Source: Sphaerisporangium perillae
GTDB lineage: Bacteria; Actinomycetota; Actinomycetes; Streptosporangiales; Streptosporangiaceae
Assembly (NCBI RefSeq): GCF_023276435.1
Contig: NZ_JALLPO010000060.1
Span: forward strand, 1 to 44,931
DNA: 44,931 bases
Direction of reading: 5' to 3'
This document shows positions 32,263 to 38,664 of this stretch, piece after piece (position 1 is the first letter of the stretch; each line of letters opens with the position of its first letter). Under the pieces are notes generated by a model, which saw nothing but the letters and a program-made list of their open reading frames with translations, was not told the origin of the DNA and made no database searches. The position numbers and the translations under genes are program-made.

Positions 32263-33303
32263 TCAACGTCGTTTGGTGGCTTTATTGGGCTTACGTGCTG
32301 TGGCCGCTCGTGCCGGCGCCCTCCTCGGCCGAGCACCGGTGGCAGGCCGACCGGTCACGCCGCCTGCAGGCGACGGCCGCCGTGCCGCCCGGACCACCAT
32401 GAAGCCCGCCCCGAGGACGAGGACGGCGGGCAGCAGCCACACCAGCACCCCCGTACCGGAGTCGGCTTGAGGCGCGCCCTGGGCCGCGCCGGTCTTGGAC
32501 GCCGAAGCAGGGGTACAGCCGGTCTCGGGCACGGTCACCGGGGTGCAGCCGGCCTTCGGCGTAGTAGCGCCCGCCTGGGGGAAAGCGGCCGGGGGACTGG
32601 TGGCGTTACCCGTCGCGGCCAGCAGAGCGGCGTCGGGCCCGTTGGTCGGGGACTGCCACCCTGTCGGCCGCGCCGAGGTCTTGCCCTTGTACGTGAACCG
32701 GAGCTCTCCTCGAACCTCCTCCCCATCCGAGGCGACCGTCCGGTAGCCGACGGTGTACACACCTTGCTCCGGCCAGTAGGCCACCGGGATCTTCGCCGGG
32801 TACCCGACGTGGAACAGGCGTGGCTCCCAGACGCCGTCGATGAGATGGAATTCTTGGATCGGCTCGTCGAGACGCTTGGACTCACCGGGCGACCAGGGCT
32901 TGTCGACCCTGAAACCGCTGGGCGCGGTGAGTGTGAAGTACGCGTACGCGACGGGTTGCTCAGTGAAGTAGAGCGCGACCGATTCCATCGGTACGGTGAC
33001 CGTACTGTCCTTGGCAGGCGTGGACATCGCGAGCTGCCCATGGGCGGACGCGGGCGACGCAATCGCGGTCATCACGGTGCCACTGACGACAGCCAGCAAC
33101 AACACCCGACCGACCGCTCTCCATACGGTGAGGACCGCCGGCCAGGGAAACCGAGGGAGCTTCAGCCCGGTGACCAAGCTGTTCGTGACGGCTTGATGGC
33201 GGCGAATGCCAGCCGCGGCTGCGGTCAGCGCAGCACAGAACCGTGTGCGTCGGAACAAGCGCAGGGCCGATCCTTTCGGGTACCGAACACGTGCGCCGAC
33301 CAC
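32263..33303 (-). CDS. CopC-domain protein with C-terminal membrane anchor
   Basis: A long CopC-type protein, up to 346 residues. A hydrophobic segment V-L-L-L-A-V-V-S-G-T-V-M-T ends P-A-S-A, followed by His (H-G-Q-L-A-M-S-T-P-A-K-D-S), the copper-binding mature N-terminus. The CopC fold continues V-A-L-Y-F-T-E-Q-P-V with an insertion of about 40 residues, then Y-T-V-G-Y-R-T-V-A-S-D-G-E-E-V. The usual second His (D-G-H) is Glu here. Then comes a linker with Cys pairs (K-A-G-C-T-P, E-T-G-C-T-P), a transmembrane helix and a very basic tail. The start is uncertain: GTG at 33303 has no ribosome binding site and gives about 85 residues before the cleavage site; a TTG nearer the signal is likelier. 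First gene of a three-gene leftward operon. Confidence 0.75.
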   Translation of the reverse strand: MVGARVRYPKGSALRLFRRTRFCAALTAAAAGIRRHQAVTNSLVTGLKLPRFPWPAVLTVWRAVGRVLLLAVVSGTVMTAIASPASAHGQLAMSTPAKDSTVTVPMESVALYFTEQPVAYAYFTLTAPSGFRVDKPWSPGESKRLDEPIQEFHLIDGVWEPRLFHVGYPAKIPVAYWPEQGVYTVGYRTVASDGEEVRGELRFTYKGKTSARPTGWQSPTNGPDAALLAATGNATSPPAAFPQAGATTPKAGCTPVTVPETGCTPASASKTGAAQGAPQADSGTGVLVWLLPAVLVLGAGFMVVRAARRPSPAGGVTGRPATGARPRRAPARAATARKPNKATKRR

Positions 33304-33852
33304 GTCGTATCGGGAAAACCATCAATCACGTTCGCCAGCGTGCAAACCGGCGTTACACAAGAGATCGTGCGCCACATTGTCGCCAGCAAGCCGCTCCAAC
33401 GTCAACCCTCCACCAAGTTACAACCGAGGGCTCGCGCGGTCCTTGGTCTCGATGAGAAAGCCTTCGTAGATGTCCGTAGGGCCGCCTCCGAACTTGCTAA
33501 CGCCGGTGCTAACAGCATGCGCGGACGCCTATAGACGCTGATAGAAGACGATCAAGGCAGTGTGCGCTCTGAGCACGCGCTACCGGCGTGGTTAGACGTC
33601 GGTAGACAATCCTCGGCCGACTTTTAATTCGTAGGTTCAGGGGTCGCGTCCCCATGCGCGCATCAGGTTGGTTTGGTCATACTCGTCGTGAAAGGGAGGG
33701 GCGCCACGCAGCCTGACGGGGCTGCTCTCTTCGAAAGTCGGCTCGACGGCGTTCGCGAGAACGAGAGAAGCAGTCACGAGTTGTCCAGCGGCGGGCGCTG
33801 GATTCCGCGGTGCTGGATGATGCGGTGGCCACGCAGGACAGCACGGGATACC
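33304..33852. other. 549-bp stretch, no gene; holds a tRNA-like 3' fragment
   Basis: GC content and codon bias drop compared with both sides. Plus and minus frames stay open in places but show no motif. The AT-richer part 33480-33650 contains short direct repeats (GCTAAC twice at 33496-33515; AGAC- and GGTAGAC-type repeats near 33532-33607) and then a tRNA-like segment. This composition suggests the edge of an integrated element. Confidence 0.4.
33616..33653 (+). other. tRNA-Lys(TTT)-like 3' fragment, possible attachment site
   Basis: The segment reads like the second half of a tRNA-Lys: anticodon loop CTTTTAA (33621-33627, anticodon TTT), then TTCGTAGG, then a T-arm GGGG-TCGCGT-CCCC (33640-33653) that lacks one T of the normal TTCGAGT loop. 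The 5' half (D-arm, acceptor) is absent and the anticodon stem is mispaired. This is what a worn att site of an element integrating into a tRNA-Lys gene looks like. Confidence 0.35.
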
Positions 33853-34268
33853 ATGCCCGACTCGCACCTGGCGCGGCTCACCGCCGAGGTGGGGCGTCGA
33901 CTGGCGGCGCTACCATGCGAACTCGTCTGGGCCACAACCTGGGAAGACGAAGCGAACGCCGAGATAGCACCCCGGATCGGGCTGCCACAACTGCCAGTCG
34001 TGAACTGGCCGGAGTCATCCGACGAGGACGAACGCCAAGACCAATGGTTCGGACTCCACTGGAAGACCCGGACCCTGGTGACCTGGGCGGCCGGACGCCC
34101 ATTCGCCTGGGTCGACGACGAGATCACCGACGCCGATCGCGACTGGGTCACCGCGCACCGCGCACCGCGCACCATAGCAGCCGAGCTCTCCTCCACCACG
34201 TGGAGTCATTCCGAGGACTCGCCGACGAAGACTTCGCAGTCCTCGACCAATGGCTTCGAGCTCTGTAA
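33853..34268 (+). pseudogene. HAD-type protein, N-terminus missing and frameshifted
   Basis: From ATG 33853 the frame encodes the back half of a common actinobacterial HAD-domain protein: H-L-A-R-L, L-A-A-L-P-C-E-L-V-W-A-T-T-W-E-D-E-A-N, L-H-W-K-T-R-T-L-V, A-G-R-P-F-A-W-V-D-D-E-I-T-D-A-D-R-D-W-V. The DVDGT motif that carries the catalytic Asp lies in the missing front. After codons for V-T-A-H-R the frame is wrong; the family end A-L-L-H-H-V-E-S-F-R-G-L-A-D-E-D-F is found in another frame, ending TAA at 34266-34268. The shift coincides with a 7-bp tandem repeat at 34150-34173. Confidence 0.7.
34150..34173 (+). repeat. 7-bp tandem repeat, three units, causing a frameshift
   Basis: ACCGCGC occurs three times in a row followed by ACC. 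With one unit instead of three (14 bases fewer) the codons would run V-T-A-H-H-S-S-R-A-L-L-H-H-V, exactly the family-type sequence. With three units the frame is lost. Confidence 0.8.
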
Positions 34269-34930
34269 ATCACGCAATCCACAGGATTTGACAATTGCTC
34301 GCCCCTGCGGCCTCGCCACGGCTACGCCGTAGTCCTTCGCCGTGGCCTCCCAGTCCAGACTGTCAATACCCGACCGGGAGTTCCCCGCCCGTCATGAGGG
34401 GCGGGTGCGCACCGCTGACCAGCCCATATCCACCGGGTTGGAGCTGGCAAGAATTCAAGAGGCGTAAGACGCCGGTTCCTCGCGTATACCTTCCCGTCTC
34501 GCTCACCAGGCCCGGCCCATCCGGTAGTGCTGGACCGACCCGACTTTGTCGAGGCTGCTCCCACCCTCCCCGGTGATCCCCGGATCAGGCTGCCTCCTGC
34601 TTCACCCCACCGCTACGACGGCAGAGCGACGGTGGCCTTTCACCTCCGTTGTAAGCGGCCACGAGGTGATGATGACGGCCGTCCGCGAAGGCGATTGGTG
34701 GACCGCAGGCCACCAGCCCCGCGGCGCAGCAGGCCGATGCCGGCGTCGTCGTTCCGATGGCCAGGCCGGCACGCCCGGCCGTCGCCGGGCCCTTGGAGTC
34801 CATCAGCGCGTGTGCTTGCGGCGCGAACCGTCCTCTCAGAGGGCGTTTGATTTGAGTACCTTGCGAACCGTTGGTGGAGCCGGCTGTCCGGGTACGACCT
34901 CGCCGCGCCGTGTCCGTCCACCCAGTATTC
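34269..34930. other. 662-bp stretch without a gene; IS-end-like hairpins
   Basis: No frame shows a domain or a good start. Two hairpins, CCCGCCC-N8-GGGCGGG (34384-34405) and GGCGT-AAG-ACGCC (34461-34473), flank AAGAATTCAAGAG, an arrangement seen at the ends of IS200/IS605-type elements. No TnpA or TnpB coding sequence is nearby, so at most a footprint is left. The right part (34500-34930) shows nothing recognisable. Confidence 0.25.
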
Positions 34931-34962
34931 GGCGGCGCCGGACCGTGAGGCCCGGCGCCGCC
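34931..34962 (-). terminator. Hairpin after the ECF sigma/anti-sigma-type operon
   Basis: GGCGGCGCCGG (34931-34941) pairs perfectly with CCGGCGCCGCC (34952-34962), 10-base loop, starting 13 bases beyond the stop of the leftward operon. No T run. Confidence 0.6.
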
Positions 34963-34975
34963 GCGGGTGGCCAGG

Positions 34976-35860
34976 TCAGTAGCGCGCGGAGCCGCCCGTG
35001 GCCGATGTGTTCAGCTGCGCGCTCGTCCGGCCGGTGAGCTCCTCGAGGGAGACGCTGTGCCGCGACCCGTCCTGGAGGATTGCCGTGACGCTCTTGACGC
35101 CGCCACGAGGTGAGGTGTTCTCGCGCTGCTCCGTCGTCGGCGCGTCCGGCCACCAGGCCGCGAAGTAGCCGCCGGTGACGGTCGCGGTCACGCTGCCTTT
35201 CGCCTCCGTGGAGAGCTCCAGACCCACCACGCCGGCACCGACCCTGCCGGTCACGATACGCACGCTCTCCTCACTCGTGCTCATGACCGCGCCGAGGGCG
35301 GCCCGCGCCGACCCCGCGGGAACCGGCGGAAGCGGTTGTGCGTCGGGCCCCGGCGTGCTGCCCTGCGAGCCGACGAGGTCGCCATCGCGGAGCAGGCAGG
35401 TGATCTCGGCCAGGTGGCTGCTGTCGTCGTTGACGTAGACGAGCGTCCATGGCCCCCGGCCCTCGGTCACCACGGGCCGGAAGCCGAGCTCGCGCCCGGT
35501 TGTGCTCTTGGCGGTGTCCTGGGCGCTGTCGAGGCACTTCTCCTGGGCGTCGGCGGCCCGGTCACCGCTCACCGTGTGCGGCGTCGCGGTCCACGCTGCC
35601 ATCGCCGAGCCGCCGCCGAACACGCCGGGCAGCAGCAGCGCTGCCGCGATGCCGGCGGCCACCCCTGCGCTGACAGCGGTGAGGCGCCTGGTGGTGAGCA
35701 GGCGAGGGCTGCTGGTCGTCGGTGCGGGTGCCTCCATCGGGTCGGTGGCCACCACCCGGGACAGCAGGGCCCGAGCCTTGGGGTCGGTGCTGGTGTCCAG
35801 GTCGGCGGGGGTGACGGCCGGGTCGAGGTCGCGCAGGGCGTGGTCGAGGGTGTCGTTCAT
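34976..35860 (-). CDS. Membrane-anchored partner of an ECF sigma factor (CU044_5270-like)
   Basis: A 294-residue protein. The cytoplasmic N-terminus of about 60 residues (M-N-D-T-L-D-H-A-L-R-D-L-D-P-A) is followed by one transmembrane helix, V-S-A-G-V-A-A-G-I-A-A-A-L-L-L-P. An extracytoplasmic domain of about 200 residues with two Cys (E-K-C-L, I-T-C-L-L) completes it. No zinc-binding anti-sigma motif (HxxxCxxC) is present, so anti-sigma activity is inferred from position and topology; the layout fits the CU044_5270 family. ATG at 35860 has GGAG seven bases upstream and overlaps the sigma factor stop by four bases. Confidence 0.7.
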   Translation of the reverse strand: MNDTLDHALRDLDPAVTPADLDTSTDPKARALLSRVVATDPMEAPAPTTSSPRLLTTRRLTAVSAGVAAGIAAALLLPGVFGGGSAMAAWTATPHTVSGDRAADAQEKCLDSAQDTAKSTTGRELGFRPVVTEGRGPWTLVYVNDDSSHLAEITCLLRDGDLVGSQGSTPGPDAQPLPPVPAGSARAALGAVMSTSEESVRIVTGRVGAGVVGLELSTEAKGSVTATVTGGYFAAWWPDAPTTEQRENTSPRGGVKSVTAILQDGSRHSVSLEELTGRTSAQLNTSATGGSARY

Positions 35861-36435
35861 CGCATGCTCCGGGAGTCCACGGTGGCGGTCGCCACGGGCT
35901 GGGTTGTAGTGGCGGGGGCCGCGTCGGCGTGGTGGCGCAGGGCACGCCGGGCCCGGGTGAGCCGAAGCCGGAACGCGACGGGGGAAATGCCGAGCACCCG
36001 CGCGGCCTGTGGGGCTGTGAGGCCGTCCCACACGGCCAAGGCGAGCGTCTCCTGGTGGCGCGGGCTGAGCCGCCGCCACGCCTGGACGAGGTCGAGCCGG
36101 CGTGCCACCAGCTCGGGGTCCAGCCCGGCCGCCGCGGCGCCGGTCAGCTGGCTGTCGGCGATGCGGACGGTGAGCGCCTGCCGCCGCTGGTCGGCCCGCA
36201 GCCCGTTGCGGAGAGTGCGGTGCGCCACGCCGAACAGCCAGGCCCGCGCCTCGTCCGCCGCCAGCGGCACGTCGTCCAGGCGCCGCCAGGCGACGAGGAA
36301 CACGTCGGCGACCACGTCCTCGGCGTGGGAGGGGTGGACGCGACGCTCGACGAACCGCAGCAACGCGGCATACGTCTGCTCGTAGAGGTGGGCGAAGCGC
36401 TGGGTGCGCGGCGGCCCGGTGTCGGTGACGTTCAT
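35857..36435 (-). CDS. ECF-family RNA polymerase sigma factor
   Basis: A 192-residue ECF sigma factor. Region 2 reads F-A-H-L-Y-E-Q-T-Y-A-A-L-L-R-F-V, H-A-E-D-V-V-A-D-V-F-L-V-A-W-R-R-L. Region 4 reads L-S-P-R-H-Q-E-T-L-A-L-A-V-W-D-G-L-T-A-P-Q-A-A-R-V-L-G-I-S-P-V-A-F-R-L-R-L-T-R-A-R-R. There is no C-terminal extension. ATG at 36435 (M-N-V-T-D-T-G) is preferred because the upstream frame is the antisense of the phosphatase remnant; the ribosome binding site is weak. It is translationally coupled to the membrane partner downstream, so the pair probably responds to an envelope signal. Confidence 0.88.
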   Translation of the reverse strand: MNVTDTGPPRTQRFAHLYEQTYAALLRFVERRVHPSHAEDVVADVFLVAWRRLDDVPLAADEARAWLFGVAHRTLRNGLRADQRRQALTVRIADSQLTGAAAAGLDPELVARRLDLVQAWRRLSPRHQETLALAVWDGLTAPQAARVLGISPVAFRLRLTRARRALRHHADAAPATTTQPVATATVDSRSMR

Positions 36436-36442
36436 GCCTAGG

Positions 36443-36970
36443 TCATGTCCGGCAGGCCCACAGGTGTGTCGCGAACCGCCACGACGAGGCGTCGGCCACG
36501 GCCTCCTCCGTGCTCTCGCCGGTGACATCGTGCGCCGCCCCGGCCAGCAGCGTCGACCACATCCGGATCGCCATGACGTTCGCAGACGGCCCGCAACGCC
36601 GCGTCGTACCGCCCCACGACCGCGTGCCCGTCAGGGACCCCCGGCAGAGGTCACCGTGCATCCAGGCCGCGAGACACTCGCGGTGGCCGCGCACCGTCTC
36701 CTCGTCGCTGCGCATCTCCAGCGCGCCGGCGAGATCTCCTGGCACCCCGCCACCACCGGCACGTCCAGCCCGAGCGGCGCCGCGGTGAGCTGGGTGCGGA
36801 CCAGGCGAGAAGGCGTAGACACCACCGATCCGCTTCTCCCCCCGCTCTGCCGTGACGGGGCGCGCCTGGGCCTGGCCCAGGACGGTGAGTCCGGCACCGG
36901 GGAAGGCGGCGTCGAGCTCGCCCGCGACGTAGGACGGGGTCTGGCCATGGCGGATCAACAGCAAGCGCAC
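36443..36970 (-). pseudogene. Histidine phosphatase (phosphoglycerate mutase-like), frame-scrambled
   Basis: The N-terminus is perfect for the family: M-R-L-L-L-I-R-H-G-Q-T-P-S with the catalytic R-H-G, then A-F-P-G-A-G-L-T-V-L-G-Q-A-Q-A. After G-V-Y-A the next family segment (V-R-T-Q-L-T-A-A-P-L-G-L-D-V) sits in a second frame. The first frame resumes with G-A-L-E-M-R-S-D-E-E-T-V-R-G, and the H-G-A box region (I-R-M-W-S) is distorted. At least two compensating frameshifts and a damaged second half make a functional phosphatase unlikely. GTG at 36970 would be the start. It lies eight bases from the sigma factor start, on the same strand. Confidence 0.6.
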
Positions 36971-36979
36971 CCCCGCAGC

Positions 36980-37168
36980 CTACGCGGGAGGAGCCGCCGT
37001 TCTTGGGCGCCGCCCCACTGCGGACGGACTCCTGAACCGCCATGACCAGCGAGTCGCTCTTTCCTGCTTGAGCCCCTGCTCGAGCAGGAAAGCAAGCCCA
37101 TCCAGTACGTCTGGGGCGAGGTCAACCGACACATTGCCTGGCGCCGCCTCACCGATCGACAAGACCAT
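36980..37168 (-). CDS. Possible small hypothetical protein or remnant, 62 residues
   Basis: ATG at 37168 opens M-V-L-S-I-G-E-A-A-P-G-N-V-S-V-D-L-A-P-D-V, then a helix-like L-D-G-L-A-F-L-L-E-Q-G-L-K-Q-E. The first 40 codons have plausible codon use; the remainder is Arg/Pro-rich and looks out of frame. No ribosome binding site stands out. It lies between the transposase remnant and the phosphatase remnant and I do not recognise it. Confidence 0.25.
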   Translation of the reverse strand: MVLSIGEAAPGNVSVDLAPDVLDGLAFLLEQGLKQERATRWSWRFRSPSAVGRRPRTAAPPA

Positions 37169-37216
37169 CGAGATCGAACCCCTTCCAGCCCGTCACCGCG
37201 TGAGCAAGGTGGAGTG

Positions 37217-37833
37217 CTACGCCGCCTCGGACAGGGGGGTGAAGTCGATCTCGGGCAGGTCGGGGTCGAAGTCATCAGGCCGCAGTCGCAGCACGTCGGT
37301 GGCATACAGGCCGAACCGGCTGATGTGCGCCGTCAGGTAGGGCGACAGCTGCGCGACGTCCTCAGCGCTGATCTCCCAGCCCTCGGCAAGGAGCCGGCGC
37401 ATCACCTCCATCATGTCCAGCGCCGTATGGAAGATCACACAGTTCGCCAGCAGGGAGTTAAATTTGATCAATCTTCTCCTGCTCGGCCGGGTCGTTGTCG
37501 GTGATGACGCCGTCGTTGCCGAACCGCAGCCAGCCCGAGAACCCGTTAAACCCCTCGACCTTGTTGGTGACCGCGGTGATGCGCCGCCGCAGCGCGGGGG
37601 TCGGCCAGGAAACGCAGCAGCGCCACGGTGCGCACGCTGCGCCCAACCTCCCGGAACGCCTTGTAGATCTCGTTCTTGCGCGAATGGGAGCCGAGCCGGC
37701 GCAACAAGGTGACCGAGTTGAGCCTGCCCTCACGGATGGAGATCGTCACCCGCATGAGGTCGGGCCACATCTTCTCCACCAACTCCCAGTCGATCACATT
37801 GCGGGCACCGCTCTCAGCGCGGAACAAGGGCTT
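37217..37833 (-). pseudogene. Tn3-family transposase (TnpA), C-terminal third, frameshifted
   Basis: Three frames together give the C-terminal part of a Tn3 transposase. N-V-I-D-W-E-L-V-E-K-M-W-P-D-L-M-R-V and S-V-T-L-L-R-R-L-G-S-x-S-R-K-N come first. Next, after a shift near 37600, is I-T-A-V-T-N-K-V-E-G-F-N-G-F-S-G-W-L. Then, after a 4-base disturbance near 37465, comes K-F-N-S-L-L-A-N-C-V-I-F-H-T-A-L-D-M-M, ending in L-S-P-Y-L-T-A-H-I-S-R-F-G. The stretch covers the last catalytic Glu region but is unreadable as one protein. It belongs to a different Tn3 subgroup from the fragments at 2664-4033, because the C-terminal signatures differ. Confidence 0.75.
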
Positions 37834-37940
37834 ATGTGGGCTGACCCCCGACTACGGCTACCTATCCAGCAAAGCACTTCCGAGATCGCTGAAGCCGTCG
37901 CCGAAGAATAGCCACGACCGGTGGAGCAACGGGTGCACTG

Positions 37941-38098
37941 ATGTTCGGGATAGCAGCGGCCCGCGACAAGCTCGGCCCGCTGGTCTCCCGCGCCGTACAT
38001 GCGCACCGGCCCACCCTCATCAAGCGCTCCGACGATGAGCACGCCGTCCTCGTCTCCGCGGCCGACTACGAGGAACTACTGCGCGCACGCGACGAGGT
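37941..38098 (+). pseudogene. Phd/YefM-type antitoxin, C-terminus lost
   Basis: ATG at 37941 starts M-F-G-I-A-A-A-R-D-K-L-G-P-L-V-S-R-A, then P-T-L-I-K-R, A-V-L-V-S-A-A-D-Y-E-E-L-L-R-A-R. This is the DNA-binding half of Phd/YefM antitoxins, with the typical 'v.vs..dye.l' strand-helix. The toxin-binding tail, about 30 residues, is missing. The frame runs on through toxin DNA in the wrong phase. Confidence 0.65.
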
Positions 38099-38251
38099 GT
38101 CCTCGACCTCACCGAGGAGCCCGAACCGCTGGGCGCCCGCCCTTATGGGGGCATGCCGGGCGCCTTCCAGCTGCGCACCGACATTTTCCGGGTTATCTAC
38201 ACCCACGGAGCCGACCGTCTGTCGGTGTGGGTCCTCCAGATCAACACCTGA
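38099..38251 (+). pseudogene. RelE/ParE-type toxin, C-terminal fragment
   Basis: In a different frame from the antitoxin, 50 codons end at TGA 38249-38251: P-L-G-A-R-P-Y-G-G-M-P-G-A-F-Q-L-R-T-D-I-F-R-V-I-Y, then L-S-V-W-V-L-Q-I. This is the C-terminal half of RelE/ParE toxins ('P.garkl.G.pgayRlRvGdyRViY...l.V.VlrI'). The toxin N-terminus and the antitoxin C-terminus were removed by one deletion at about 38096. Confidence 0.65.
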
Positions 38252-38291
38252 GCAACGAATCGCGCGGAGAGCCTCCAGGAGTTGCCGTCCG

Positions 38292-38476
38292 TTAAGTTCC
38301 CATCACCTTCGACAGTTCAAGTCCTTTCTCGATGACGCTCACCGGCTGGGGTTGCTGCGCCGCCTCGGCGGGATGCTGGTCGAACTCCACGTGGCCGCCG
38401 GCGGGCAGCCACTCCTCCAAACGGTGCCACAGCGCGACTTGCACCTCGCCGTCGACGCGGTCGCCTCTTTGATCAT
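38292..38476 (-). pseudogene. Possible small frameshifted gene, unknown
   Basis: On the minus strand the codons from about 38455 to the TAA at 38292-38294 are strongly GC3-biased, as in real genes here: G-D-R-V-D-G-E-V-Q-V-A-L-W-H-R-L-E-E-W-L-P-A-G-G-H and V-E-F-D-Q-H-P-A-E-A-A. The good start (ATG 38476, with GGAGG upstream) is in another frame, one base off. I do not recognise the family. The rest of 38252-38664 shows nothing. Confidence 0.3.
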
Positions 38477-38664
38477 CGGTGATCTTCCTCCGGCAACCTC
38501 GCAATAGCCATCACCTTGGCACACGACGCACAGCCGCGGTCCGCGTAACACCGAGGTCCCCTGCCTGCCGCGCATCGGCCCTCGGGCTTCGCGCGTTTGC
38601 CGCATTCGGTAGATGTTGACTGCCACGCTGTCGGTGGACTACCCCCCGTGAGGAGAGACGACCG

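Noticed and set aside
31897..33534. A 545-codon open frame on the plus strand across the copper operon
   Set aside because: The opposite strand carries CopC and a cupredoxin with signal peptides and metal motifs; the plus reading is Arg/Gly-rich and featureless.
34384..34473. Complete IS200/IS605 element
   Set aside because: Hairpins resemble element ends, but no TnpA or TnpB coding sequence exists within 1 kb.
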